The notes: generated from the letters alone by a model not told the origin. A stretch of DNA of 39,751 nt from Nemertoderma westbladi (GCA_032718475.1 JAUCBJ010008691.1:72501-112251), one strand, 5' to 3'. Counted from the stretch's first letter, positions 27,204-39,315 are shown. A program made the numbers and translations.

Positions 27204-30200
27204 TACTACTACTACTAGGTCGAGCAAACTCGGACAGTGGAAATGGGATCCTTCCAGGCTTCCCGATTCTCCATAGTTGTCGCAATTTCGTTTCTCCCAA
27301 GTTCAGCACCCCTTTCAAGTTGATCTATATATGTTATGGCCGGTCGGACTTCGCTTTCCATGAGTTGGTTGCCAGAAAAGTAGATCTGGTATGACCTCGT
27401 CTTTACTTCGCCAGCAGTGCCCACTGAATCTTAATCTGCGTTCACGGAGGGTGGTTGATACAGGTGGAACTGTACCATAAAGATCGGCGTTTGTCATGTG
27501 TTGTCTCCAGCTGATGTTTAGGGCTGCCCTTAGTAGTCTTGTGTAGCAACCCTCGATTCGTTGTTCAAGTGATTTAGTCAGTGTCAGCCCAGTATAAAAA
27601 TACATTTTCCACTGTGGCTCGAAAGAACTTAGTCTTCAGGTGCCTGGAGAGATCTGATTTCCAGATGGTATCCATTTTTGATAGAGCTACCCAAGCCTTT
27701 GCTTTCTTAACTTCTATGTCCTTTTTGCTACTCTCTATCAATGATTCAAGGTACAGGAAGTCGTCAACCTTCCTTAGTTGATTATTGTCAATGGTTGTCA
27801 AGTTTCCATCAACATTAAAGGTCATGAATTCGGTCTTGGTAGCATTTATATGCAATCCAACCTCCTTAGCAGCCCTCTCCACTTTATTTAGTAGAAGCTG
27901 TGCATCTGTCGGGGTAGTAGAGAGCATGGCGATGTTATCTGCAAAGTCGGTGTCTGTGACTGTAGTTGCCGGATATCTACTACTTCTGAGTTCTTGAAGT
28001 GTGAATCCCAGGTCTTCTCCCTTTGTGGCTGTCCTCATTGCGTAATCCAGCATAATTACGAATAGTAATGGTGCTAATGTGTCACCTTGCAGTACCCCAG
28101 ACAGGATTGAGAAAAACTCAATTTCACCATCTGGTGAGAGTACCTGCGCTTCTGCGTCACAATATAACATTCCAATGCCAGCAACAATTAATTCTGGTAT
28201 TCCATAAGCTCTTAGGATTTCAAGCATTTTGCCTCTATGGATGGAGTCGAATGCCTTCTTGAAGTTCACAAAAGTTATGACTGCGGGGAGATTCTTTGAC
28301 TTAATTCCTGCAATCAGTCTCCGTAGTGCAAGTATCTGAGCTATTGTTGATCTACTTGGTCGAAATCCGTTTTGGCTCTTACGCAGTAGTTTTTATATGT
28401 GAGGCCTAATCCTATATAGAAACATTTTATTAAATATTTTGGCAGCTACCACAAGCAGACAGATTCCACGATAGTTTGTTGGTATACCGAGGTCTCCTTT
28501 CTTGGGGAGAGGCTTTAGTTGACCTTTAGTCCGAATTGGTGGTGGCTTTTCCCCTTTTAACATCCGGTTGCAAACATTAAATAATGGTCTGTTTAGCACT
28601 CATGTTTTCCATACCTCCACTGGGATTTCATCTAATCCACTTGCTTTATTATTGGACATGCTTTTAATGCTTCTTTGGAGTTCAGCAGGTGTGAAGTCCC
28701 CTGTTTCTATAGGTAGTATCTTGTCATATATTTTCCTTGTAGGGCTGACCTCGATGTTTGGTGGCTGCCCAAGCAAGCTGCTGAAGTGATTTTTCCACTT
28801 CCCAACACGTTCTTCAGGACTATCGGCTTTGAGGCGCCCCTTTGCACAACTTTTCCGACCAGATACCTAATTTACAGTTTGCCAGGTAAGTCTTGATTGT
28901 TGCTGTATGTGAGCAGTTGTAATTGCTTCAGTTTTATCCTGTATGTACTTTTCCTGGCTGATGTTGTAGGCCAATTTAAGATCGTCCTTAGCTTTCTCAA
29001 CCTTGTTAATGTTTTCAGTTGTTGGTTGTTTGGTTTTAACTTTGTAGGCTATCTTAAGATCTTCTCTCTTACAAGTAACCTCAGAGTTTTGCCATGGCAC
29101 ATACTGTTTTCGTTTGGGTTTCTGGGGGATATGCCTCTTAGCTGATTCCTTGTGGGCTGCTATTATATTCTGGTATATTGAATCGGTGGATTGGTCTTCA
29201 TCCATTGACTGAAGTGCTTCAAAGCGGTTTCGAACTTCTACTGTATAAGCATCCTTTACAGCATTGTCAGTTCTGAGTTTCTCCCAGTCATAGTTGATTT
29301 GCTTGCTTGTTCTGGGTTTGCTGGCTCTCAAACTGAGTCTTGTCTATGCAGTAACAATTCTGTGGTCCGAACCAATTAGGTTGAACGAGCTGTATGCCTC
29401 GCAGTTGATCATGCTGTTTCTCCACTTTTTGTTTATAAGGATGTAATCCAGTTGTGCTTTGGTTCCATTAGGGTATTGAAAGGTCCATAGCTTCCCCTTA
29501 CTCTTTTCGAATGTGTTGTTTGTTGGTATCAATTCACATTCTTCCATTAGGTCTAAGTACCCATTTCTGTTAGAACTGGTGTTATAGGTGTAACCCTTGA
29601 TGTCTTCTGGGCCAATTTGCGCATTCAGGTCACCAGCAATGACTTTAACATTGTGTCTCGGAATGTCCTTTATAAGTCCAATCAGTTCTTCATAAAACTT
29701 GACAGCTTGTTCTGGCTCTGAGGCATTGGTTGGACTGTAGCAACATATAACTGTTGCCTTGGGATTCCCATCAAATGTTGCGATCATAACCCTGGAATTT
29801 ATAGATTCGATGTTGTTTAGGGTCTTAAGGCCTTGGGCTTGGGCCTTGGGCTTAGCAGAATTCCTACTCCACCAATTGATGCATTGGCCGAGTTTCTTAC
29901 TGCTGAGCTTGTTACTAACGTCCATCCATTTCCAATGTCATTGTACTTCATGGCAGTGTCTTCATGACAAATCCGATGTTCTTGGATGCAGATGATGTCG
30001 ATGTTATATTCCATTGCCAGAGCGACCATGTCACCCTATTTGGTATGTGCTTTCAGCGTGCATGCGTTCATTGTAGCAATCTTTAGTGTCTTTTTACATT
30101 TCAACAGGTTGGTTCTTCTTTCATCTCTGTCTTCTGTTCCAGTAGCCAATTTATCGACTCCAGCCTGGTGTACCACTGAGGGACGCAGTCCTTGTTAACG

Positions 30201-30238
30201 TCTATCCATTTCCATGTCATTGTACTTCATGGCAGTGT
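27204..30238 (-). pseudogene. LINE copy A: endonuclease-reverse transcriptase, broken
   Basis: A long minus-strand LINE with one gene split by frameshifts and stops. The apurinic-type endonuclease spans 30029-29344, with IQEHR, GDLNAQIG, QLDYILI and GSDHRIV. A linker is at 29331-28867. Reverse transcriptase pieces are at 28599-28393 and 28269-27574, with FKKAFDSI, QGDTLAPLLF and FADN where the active-site FADD is expected. The C-terminal region is at 27605-27215. The 3' end, at 27204, is a short (TAG)n tail. It resembles RTE-like LINEs; the clade is not settled. A short duplication of 5' sequence (about 29907-29960 and 30195-30240) marks its 5' end against LTR-R copy 2. Several disabling mutations and the lost catalytic Asp show it is dead. 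Confidence 0.88.
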
Positions 30239-31351
30239 TGTAAAAGCTTTTGCGGACATAACAAGTCATTTTTACGCAATGCGCTGAATACTCTAAAAAG
30301 GCCTAAAATTGTTCAACTGTGCGTCGGTCAGAAATTAGAACCTAGATGACGAAAACTGTCAGCTGATTCTTTGTGTACGTGGAGATTCCTTTGTTTGAGC
30401 CTATTCAGCCAATCAGAGCAATCTTTCAAGTTATGCCAATAGAGACCTACCTGTGGAAATTGGCGCATGCGCAAATATAGTTTTTCTGAGAATCCAATTC
30501 CTCTCAGGATTCTGTACTAAGTACGGACGTTTCAAACTTTAGCCCAAGAACATCTGATGGCTGGAGTTATAAGAACATAAATCTATTAACGGACATACTG
30601 GACAACTGGACATACTTAAGTAACACTCTTATAACACATACTGACTGTTCACCGCACTGTTTTAATGTTGTTTTATTTTGTTGTTAATTGCTGTTTATAT
30701 TAATGGATGTTATATTTGGAGAATACCAATAAATAATCGTAAACCCTTCAACTTTCTTAATTACTGAAGTAAGCAGAAGGGTCTACCGGTAGCAACTGCG
30801 ACTCAAATTATAGTGGTTTTTGTGGGAATTAAATGCTATTTCATAATCCCTACGTGTGTCAGTTGCAATCCTCCATATACAATAAAAATCAGTGACGGTC
30901 GGCAATTTAGTGTGAATTAGTGTGAAGTCGTGTGAAGGTTAACAAAGCATCTCCTAAAGAATGCGCTATTTACGAGATTCTGTAGCCATCTAGTTGTGAT
31001 TAGTATAAGTCATAACTCTGTTTTATACTTAAAGCGCCACATCCCAAAGGAACTGTTAATATTTCCCCGAAAGTAAATATAGTTGTCGGAGATTATATAG
31101 TAGCAATCAATCGAATAATACAAAGTAGCCTACACCGCAATAACTTTCTCTGGACCCGAATCCAGTCTCCCACACAGTGGGTCATACGCCGCGCATGGAC
31201 TGGCTTCGGCGGATGTGAATTCAGTACACCAAGTAATTGGTAAGGGCAAAAGTCGATTTATAATTAAAGACACTTTTAAATTGGCAGGTTAAACTGCTAA
31301 AGGGTCTAAAAGCGCAAACATTAATATATTTAGTTTCTTTTATTGCCCAGT
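30239..31351 (-). repeat. LTR-R copy 2, left segment
   Basis: First part of a second LTR-R copy, interrupted at 31351 by LINE copy B and continued at 33591. On the minus strand it ends in TTTTACA (CA end at 30240-30239). It carries a TATA box TATAAAA at 31027-31021 and an AATAAAA signal near 30672. Excluding the LINE, the copy is about 1.75 kb and has TG...CA termini. Confidence 0.65.
31341..31351. repeat. Target-site duplication of LINE copy B, left
   Basis: TATTGCCCAGT, repeated exactly at 33580-33590. An 11-bp duplication fits target-primed reverse transcription. Confidence 0.9.
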
Positions 31352-33579
31352 GGTATCTGGTCGGAAAAGTTGTGCAAAGGGGCGCCTCAAAGCCGATAGT
31401 CCTGAAGAACGTGTTGGGAAGTGGAAAAATCACTTCAGCAACTTGCTTGGGCAGCCACTGAATTGCCTTGAATAGGCCTTCCAGGATTTGGAAGTCACCG
31501 AGAATTAATCGGAAACTTAAGGTCCGATTATTTAGAGCAGCAGTAATTCCAGTACTCCTCTAAGGGAGTCCATGCTGGGCTCTAACTGCTGAGGACACCA
31601 AATCTCTGGATGGCACATTCACAAGAATGCTACGCCGGGTTCATTGTGTCAAGTACAATGCACACATCTCCAACGAGACACTATATAACATTGGAGGTGT
31701 CTCATTGGTTCCCCCAAGTTTGACACTAGAACAAAATCGCCTCCGCTTTGCAGGACATTGCTTTCGCCGTGAGGACCAGCCAGTGCATAATCTTGTACTT
31801 TGGCAGCCTCATGGAGTGAATAAGCATGGTGGACAGCCCATGACTTTCTTGAGACGCATCTTAAAGGACACTGGCCTTAAAGATGCGGATGATCTAGCAA
31901 ATGTCATGGGTGATAGGGAGTTGTGGCGGTGCAATTTTGTTGACAAGCCGGCACAGCATTCTTAAAAATGCAGCTGCAATGCAGCATGCCGATCCTAGTA
32001 GTGGGCAGCCACCAAACATCGAGGTTAGCCCTACAAGGAAAATATATGACAAGACACTACCTATAGAAACAGGGGACTTCACACCTGCCGAACTCCAAAG
32101 AAGCATTAAAAGCATGTCCAATAATAAAGCGAGTGGATTAGATGAAATCCCAGCGGAAGTATGGAAAACCGGAGTGCTAAATAGACCATTATTGAATGTT
32201 TGCAACCGGATGTTAGAAGGGGAAAAGCCACCACCAATTTGGACTAAAGGTCAACTAAAGCCTCTCCCCAAGAAAGGAGACCTCGGCATACCAACAAACT
32301 ATCGTGGGATCTGTCTGCTTGTGGTAGCTGCCAAAATATACAATAAAATGATTCTATATAGGATTAGGCCTCACATAGAGAAACTACTGCGTAAGAGCCA
32401 AAATGGATTTCGACCAAGTAGATCAACAATAGCTCAGATACTTGCACTACAGAGACTAATTGAAGGAATTAAGTCAAAGAATCTCCCCGCAGTCATGACT
32501 TTTGTGGACTTCAAGAAGGCATTCGACTCCATCCATAGAGGTAAAATGCTTGAAATCCTAAGAGCTTACGGAATACCAGAAGTAATTGTTGCTGGCATTG
32601 GATTGCTATATTGTGACACAGAAGCGCAGGTACTCTCACCAGATGGTGAAACTGAGTTTTTCTCAATTCTGGCTGGCGTACTGCAAGGTGACACATTAGC
32701 ACGATTACTATTTGTAATTGTGCTGGATTACGCAATGAGGACGGCCACAAAGGGTGAAGATCTGGGATTCACACTTCAAGAACGCAGCAGTAGTAGATAT
32801 CCGGCAACTACAGTCACAGACACTGACTTTGCGGATGACATCGCCCTGCTCTCTAATACGCTAGCAGATGCACAGCTTCTACTAAATAAAGTGGAGAGGG
32901 CTGCTAAGGAGGTTGGATTGCATATAAATGCTATCAAGACCGAATTTATGACCTTTAATGTTGATGGAAACTTGACAACCATTGATAATAATCAACTAAG
33001 GCAGGTCGATAACTTCCTGTACCTTGGATCATGGATAGAGAGTAGCAAAAAGGACATAGAAGTTAGGAAAGCAAAGGCTTGGGGAGCTCTATCAAAAATG
33101 GATACCATCTGGAAATCAGATCTCTCAGGCACCTGAAGACCAAGTTCTTTCGAGCCACAGTGGAAAGTGTATTTTTATACGGGGGTGAGACCTGGACACT
33201 GACTAAATCACTTGAACAACGAATTGATGGTTGCTACACAAGACTACTAAGGGAAGCCCTAAACATCAGCTGGAGACAACACATGACAAACGCTGAGCTT
33301 TATGGTACAATACCACCTGTATCAACCACCCTCCGTGAACGCAGATTAAGATTCAGTGGGCACTGCTGGCGAAGTAAAGACAAGATCATACCAAATCTAC
33401 TTCTCTGGCAACCAACTCATGGAAAGCGTAGTCGTGGACGACCTGCCATAACATATATAGATCAACTTGAAAGGGATACTGAACTTGGGAGAAACGAAAT
33501 TGCGACAACTATGGAGAATCGGGAAGCCTGGAAGGATCTCATTTCCACTGTCTGAGTTTGCTCATCCTAGTAGTAGTAG
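31352..33579 (+). pseudogene. LINE copy B: 5'-truncated reverse transcriptase copy
   Basis: This plus-strand LINE of the same family as copy A lacks the endonuclease. It starts within the linker (31352) and is interrupted by a nested LINE tail (31459-32001). The reverse transcriptase then runs from about 32010 to 33136 with FVDFKKAFDSI, QGDTLARLLF and an intact FADDIA. One missing base near 33125 shifts the frame into the C-terminal domain (33079-33555 frame: FLYGGETWTL, RFSGHCWR). It ends in a CATCCTAGTAGTAGTAG tail next to the duplicated TATTGCCCAGT. The two copies encode proteins that are about 90% identical. Confidence 0.9.
31459..32001 (+). mobile_element. Nested LINE 3' fragment inside LINE copy B
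   Basis: A 543-bp insert flanked by the exact 11-bp duplication TGGGCAGCCAC (31448-31458 and 32002-32012). It encodes only the C-terminal end of a related but different LINE (NRLRFAGHCFRRED, DRELWRC; frame 31627-31965). It ends in the same ATCCTAGTAGT tail as the host LINE, so it is an extremely 5'-truncated insertion by the same machinery or a close relative. Confidence 0.85.
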
Positions 33580-33590
33580 TATTGCCCAGT
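33580..33590. repeat. Target-site duplication of LINE copy B, right
   Basis: TATTGCCCAGT, matching 31341-31351. LTR-R copy 2 continues directly after it. Confidence 0.9.
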
Positions 33591-34227
33591 AGGCAATAAA
33601 ATCGAAACGTACCGGTCGGATGGTAAACTGTATGCCTGACCCGAACCGGTACTTACCCAGTATTATTTCGATTGTGACATATTGTATATTCGTAGGCTGT
33701 TTAAAGAGAGTAGGGCTTGTACACCCCTTATTTTTTTAGAGCTTACATATTTCTGTTGGTTTTATTTACCGGTAAGTTTAATATTGAGCAGAAGGCGTGT
33801 ATAATAGTTTTGTTGTTGTTTTTTGTTGTTGTTTTGTTGGTATTGTTGTCTGGTTGTTGTTAGGCCTGAGGTGATTGCAGTGTATGTAGAGTGTCTGTCC
33901 GATAAAGTGCTAGTTAGGAAAGTGGAGGCATCCAGTGTTATAAGGTAAACCCTCCACGAAGGAATAAGTCATACTACGTAGTCTAGAACTCTTACTAACT
34001 AACCATTTTGGAGATTGCATATACTGTGGTTTATTTAGGCTTGACAGTAGTCTGCCAGCATTTGATCTGTGTTTTATTAGAATAGTCTGTACGGGTAGCG
34101 TAATATTTATTATTCAGAGTTTATGCAAGTATTTGCAATCTTCATGTCCCCAACCAAGTTTATTCATTACAGTGATTGTGCTTGTTATGCATACCGTTAT
34201 AGCTAAATTAACTCCGGTACTACTTCA
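33591..34227 (-). repeat. LTR-R copy 2, right segment
   Basis: Continuation of LTR-R after the LINE. It is the inverted counterpart of 36510-35576. Shared blocks include gtaccggtcg, ttgagcagaaggcgtgta, ccgataaagtgctagtta and actccggtactac. On the minus strand the LTR would begin TGAAGTAGTACC at 34227. A (TTG)n-rich stretch lies at about 33805-33865. Confidence 0.65.
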
Positions 34228-35575
34228 GGACTGCTTGACGTAGGACAGACTGGTGATTTTGTGCTCCGGTCACTCCAGCAGACTTTTGGCTGTTCTCGTA
34301 TATTTAACTGCTGGTTATTTGTTGTATAAGTACTTGTACCTAATTTAGGGTTTAGGGTACAGTGCTTTCCGAAAGTAATTTAGTGTGTAGGCAGTATATG
34401 TGACATGGTATAGTAACATGGTTAATAGGCACGTTAGCTCTGGTTGGCTTCGGTAATTAACCTCTAGGTAAGGACACTCCGGGTACATAACGTAGTACTT
34501 ATAGAGCTAAGACTATAAGTCGTCAGACGGTGGTATTTCCTTATCTGGACAACGCAACTTACTTACTACTACTTTATTGTTTTCAACTACCATAATTTCC
34601 TGTCAGTTTGTAAGAACCAGAAATTCTAACTCCTTGTTAGGCTGGTTTGTAGATTTCTTGTAAAACTACCCTAACAAATTGTACGTGTAACTTGTTATTG
34701 TTTATTTAGAGATTGTAATCTCTACTCGGTGTAATTGTAAGAAATTTGTAGTGTTAAGTAACTTAGTAAAGTAGAATTATCAGTATTAGTGTCCAACAAG
34801 TAGCACTCCACTGAGAGCGTTCAGATTTGTGTAGTGACTCCTTATCCAGAAATAATAACATTTATTTCAAATATTGTCAAAACCCATTGTACGGGTATAT
34901 ATATATTTATAAATCAGCTCAAACAGATTTATAAAATAGTAGACATGTTATACATCAATTAGGTCTTAATATCATTTGGACTACTGTTTAATAAGAGTAA
35001 TAAAGCAAAGGAAAGTAACCCTAAAATTCGGAAATTCAGTTATTATAAAATAATTGACATTACAGGTATTTACAGTAGGATTATTATATTTATTTATATA
35101 AATTTAGGCTGAAATTATATACCGGTATTCTGTGACTAAACCTAGTCTGTAAATAATACTTATATATATACTATAAGTGTTTACCGGTATTTTAATATTA
35201 TATATATATATCACGTTACACTGAGTAACGGTATCGGTAACTAACTACTAGGCTTACAGTTGATACTAATTCCTAAACTTACTTTGACTTTCATTATAGT
35301 AGTAGGCATTCAACTGTAAAATCAATCATGTCTGACACAAAGCAAACACTGTAGATAGTCTCCTAGAAAGAATGATCTGTGATCCAGATAAGAGTATCGA
35401 ACATCTGAGACCAAAGTCCAAGTCCCCTCCTACTATAAGAAAGGTCATCCCTACAGTAGTAGTATCAGACCCTAGGCTAGTAAAGCACCATAGGTCTATT
35501 ATAGGCACTAGGGCTCAAGTTAAGCGAGACCACCAAAGCATAAAATCTCCAGTCTTTACCTACGCCGAGCAGCCC
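34228..35575. other. Spacer between two head-to-head LTR-R copies
   Basis: AT-rich, with several TATATA runs (34890-35215). The outermost 50-90 bp on both sides still match as an inverted repeat (for example cctacg..agcag.cctga next to each LTR edge), so the palindrome extends a little past the LTR edges. A 68-codon plus frame at 35372-35578 ends in the right-hand part of that shared sequence. It may be a scrap of the last gene of the LTR-R element, but I recognise no family. Confidence 0.45.
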
Positions 35576-37304
35576 TGATGTAGTACCGGAGTTAGTTTAA
35601 CTATAACGGTATGTATAACAAGCACAATTACTGTAGGAATAAACTTGGGGAATGAATGTTGCGAATAATAGCATAAACTCTGAATAATAAATATTACGCT
35701 ACGCGTACAGGCTACTCAAACAAAATGCAGACCAAATACTGACCGACTACTATCAAGCCTAAACAAACTACGGTATATGCAGACTCCGAAATGATTAGTT
35801 AGTATGCGTTCTAACCTAGTAGTACGACTTATTCTTTCACAGGGGGTTTACCTCACAGCACTTGAAGCCCCTACTTTCCTAACTAGCACTTTATCGGACA
35901 GATGCTCTACACACACCGAAATCTCCTCAGACCCAACAACAGCCAGACAACTATCCAGCCTACAAATTATCTAAATAAGAATTATACGCTACCTGTACAG
36001 ACTACACAAACAAAGTACAGACCAAACGATGGCAGACTACTATCAAGCCTAAATAAACTACAGTATATGCAGACTCCGAAATGATTAGTTAGTATGCGTT
36101 ATAACCTAGTAGTACGACTTATTCTTTCACAGGGGGTTTACCTCACAGCACTTGAAGCCCCTACTTTCCCAACTAGCACTTTATCGGACAGATGCTCTAC
36201 ACACACTGCAATCCGTTCAGACTTAACAACAGTTAGACAACAATTAAGCCTACAAATTATCTGTACAATCTGAGCAGGCTTACACGCCTTCTGCTCAATA
36301 TTAGCCTACTAGTAAATAAAACTGACAGAAATAAGTAAAATCTCAATAAAAAACCAGGGCTGCAGTCCCTGATTAATTATTAAGTATTACCGGTATATAA
36401 TTATCAAAATCGAATAATACTGCTGTACCTGTACTGCTGTAGGTACCGGTCCGGGTGATCAGGCAGTTAGGCCTACAGATTACCGGTCGACCGGTACTTT
36501 CGACTAGATTGCTTACACCGCAATCTAGAAGCAATATCCGTTATTGTTTGCGCTTTTAAGACCTTTGACAGTTTAACCTGCCAAATTGGGATGTCTTTTA
36601 GATGATAGATAGTCTTTAGCCTATGACGAGTATTTGATACACTACATTAGCCGAAACCAGTCTATGCGCAATCATTCACCCGCTGGATATACCCGGGAGA
36701 CTGGATTCGGAAGCTTAACTTGATTGAGGTGCAAGCCTACTGTATTATTCGACTGATCGTAATATATATAATCCCTGACAAATATTATTTACTTTCGGGA
36801 AATATTATCAGTTCCTTTAGGACGTGGCGCTCTAAATATATAAACAGAGCTATGACTTAAACCAGACGCAACGGGATGGCTATAGATTCACGTATATGGC
36901 GCATTCTTTAGGAAATGCTTCGTTATCAATCACAATCATACACAATGATGCACAATGCTGCACACCAATCTGCCAACCTTCACTAATTTTAGTCACATAC
37001 AAAGAGAATAACCGACAATACATGTAGGGCCTATAAAATAGCATTAGATTCACTTCAAACCACTTAACAGACGTCGCAATCGTTTATATGTAACCGGTCT
37101 CTATAACCTTTAGTATATCAAGAAGATTGGGGTGTCTGACTATTGATCAGTATTCCAATATAATATTTCATCAACAAATATAATGAATAACAGACAGCAA
37201 AAGCAGTAATGTTAAGTAAGATATGTATGATATGTTAAGTTATGGATAGATTAGTAAGTAAGAGTTTGATTAGATTAGATAACGGATATACGTTCTATAA
37301 TTAA
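35576..37304 (+). repeat. LTR-R copy 3, left segment
   Basis: Plus-oriented copy starting TGATGTAGTACC. It includes a 290-bp tandem duplication absent from copy 2, a TATA box TATATAAA at 36837-36844, and sequence inverted relative to copies 1 and 2. It is interrupted at TTAA (37301-37304) by a piggyBac-like element and continues at 38871. Confidence 0.65.
35686..36263. repeat. Two-copy tandem duplication, 290-bp period, in LTR-R copy 3
   Basis: Units at about 35686-35975 and 35976-36263 share long exact stretches, such as cagggggtttacctcacagc and atgattagttagtatgcg. Only one unit exists in copy 2, so the duplication arose in this copy. Confidence 0.9.
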
Positions 37305-38866
37305 CCCTATTAAACCCGGGGGGGGGGTCAATATGACCCCCCCCCGTGGTTTTTTTATTATAATTCTGAAACAAACGCAGTTGGGAATCTGAAATTTTAT
37401 GACTTTTCCTAAAAATCTATTGTCTTCCTAGTAGTGAAAACCGTTTTCAAAAATATTGCGTACTTTTCGAGTTATAGCACCATTTTTTAACCCTACTTTT
37501 GGCACTTTTTTTGAGACGTTTTTTGAAAATTACATTTCATTAAATATGAATTGTAACATCTCTATTTTTGATTTACACCGGTTTTTTGGTGTTAGAAATT
37601 GGATGGAATTCATATAAATTGATTTAGAAATTTCAAACTTGTTTTTTTCGATGGGTGCCAAATTTTGGTGCCAGCACCAAATTTTGAAATATGTCAATTT
37701 TGTTAATTGATTGTTTGAAAATTGTTTTTTACGCAATTGGGATTTTTTGGGGTTCTGGATTTGATGAAATATATACGAGTTGCACCAAGCGTATCGAACT
37801 TGTATTTTTCGGTGCTGTGTGCAAATTTTGGTGCTAGCACGAAATTTTGAAAATCCATTCAATAGATAAAATTGCTTGTGACAATTTATTTCTTGCGTTT
37901 TGGAGGTTTATGGCTGTTCTGAATTCAATGGAATATATAATTATCGAACTAGACATCTCAAACTTGTATTTTTCGGATGTGGGTGCAAAATGTGGTGCTA
38001 GCACCAAATTTTGAAAACCATCAAATATATCAATTGAATGTGTCACCTTGTTGCTTGCGTTATACGGGTTTGTGATGGTTCTGAATTCAATGGAATCAGT
38101 AAAAATTTCATAAGAGTTCTCAAACTTGTATTTTTCGCCAGTGGGTGAAAATTGTTGTGCCAGCACCAAATTTTGGAAAATATGCAAATTGATCAGTAGA
38201 TAGTATCACCTTGTTTCTTGCGTTATACGGGTTTATGAGGGTCCTGAATCCGATGGAATCAATAAAAACAGCACTGGACATCGCAAACTTGTACTTTTTC
38301 GTGATGGGTACGAAATTTGGTGCTAGCACCAAAATTTGCCAATTTACGCCGAAAAATACAAGTAGCAATGATCTGGCATATTAGAAATGTGTTCCATTAG
38401 AATCAGCGCCCTCGAAAACCTGAAAATGTGAATTTATAGCATTGTATAAGTGAATTAAAAATTTTGTGTTCTAACTGAAAAGTGTTGGTTACTTGTTTTT
38501 TTCATTTTTTTCCTACGCAGAGAGGACTAAACAGCCATTTATAGTAATCATATCATTTTTAAATATTTTCCAATGTATTTTGCACCCCAGAAAACCTGTA
38601 TTGAAAAATAATTAGCCGAAAATGTAACTTTCAAATTTTGTGAAAATTGTGCACTACTTGTAATTTTGGTGCTGCAATATAACCACCCCAGTACATTTTT
38701 TCGAAATTTTTTTTTTTCGGTCGGATCCAGACAAGTGATACCTACGTACAAACAAAAAATCAGACGTTTTCGTAAATATTTGTAGATTTTAGAGGGAGGG
38801 GTCAATATGACCCCCCCCCCCCCCCCCGGTATTTGTACAACATTTTATAGCCCGGTACTAATAGGG
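37305..38866. mobile_element. piggyBac-like non-autonomous element
   Basis: A 1562-bp insertion flanked by TTAA on both sides (37301-37304 and 38867-38870), with inverted ends CCCTATTA...TAATAGGG. Next to each end is a palindrome around GGGTCAATATGACCC (37325 and 38803 regions) embedded in long G/C homopolymers. TTAA duplication and CCC ends are the piggyBac signature. No transposase is present; the interior is a tandem array. The short minus-strand frames inside follow the array and are not genes. Confidence 0.85.
37560..38345. repeat. Five-copy tandem array, about 163-bp period, inside the piggyBac-like element
   Basis: The anchor aacttg occurs at 37636, 37797, 37961, 38123 and 38286 (spacings 161-164). 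Each unit has a poly(T)CG stretch followed by the palindrome GGTGCTAGCACC or a close variant, then aaattttg. Units are clearly diverged from each other. Confidence 0.9.
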
Positions 38867-38870
38867 TTAA

Positions 38871-39290
38871 GCCTACTAATGTTAAACTAAAGACTGAAAC
38901 ACGGAGGTTCCACGCCGGTGTTGTGGGCTGTGGAAGAAATCACATACACTGACTCAACTCTACGAGTTTCTATCTACCATCTAACACAGAGGCCAAAAAA
39001 CGCTCTGATTGGTCGACCGAACAAAGAGAGAACAAAGGACAAAGAAATGTTCTACTGGCAATATCAGCTGTTAGCCGTCGTCATGGTAGCGACACTGTTT
39101 TCAAGAGGATCCAGCTTATTGCGTCACAAAATTGCGGATTATGTCCGTTAAAGTACACATACAGAAGAAATGACTTTTATGTCCTCTAAAACACCAGTAC
39201 AGTAAGGACACGGCCTTTTTATGCCTGTTAAACCAACTACAGAGTACTTTACGGGAAAAATAACCGGCTAATTACGCAAAAGCTTTTACA
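38871..39290 (+). repeat. LTR-R copy 3, right segment
   Basis: Continuation of LTR-R after the piggyBac-like element. Its reverse complement shares caatcagagc, ggacataa.aagtcattt and gtaaaagcttttgcg with 30240-30420. It ends in CA at 39289-39290. A frame at 38918-39151 has no recognisable features. Confidence 0.6.
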
Positions 39291-39315
39291 CTCGAAGAGG
39301 AGCCAAGACACGTCG

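Noticed and set aside
28867-28897. Separate host gene for the endonuclease-like frames on the minus strand
   Set aside because: The pieces line up in order as one LINE protein (endonuclease, linker, RT, C-terminus) with a TAG-repeat 3' tail.
35372-35578. Independent small gene in the palindrome spacer
   Set aside because: Only 68 codons, no family, and its end lies in sequence shared with the other LTR-R flank. Kept only as part of the spacer description.
37560-38345. CRISPR-like array
   Set aside because: Units are about 163 bp and diverged along their whole length with no repeat/spacer alternation, in a eukaryotic transposon.
37530-38368. Three minus-strand frames of 82-117 codons
   Set aside because: They are frames through the 163-bp tandem array and simply repeat its unit; AT-rich and without gene features.
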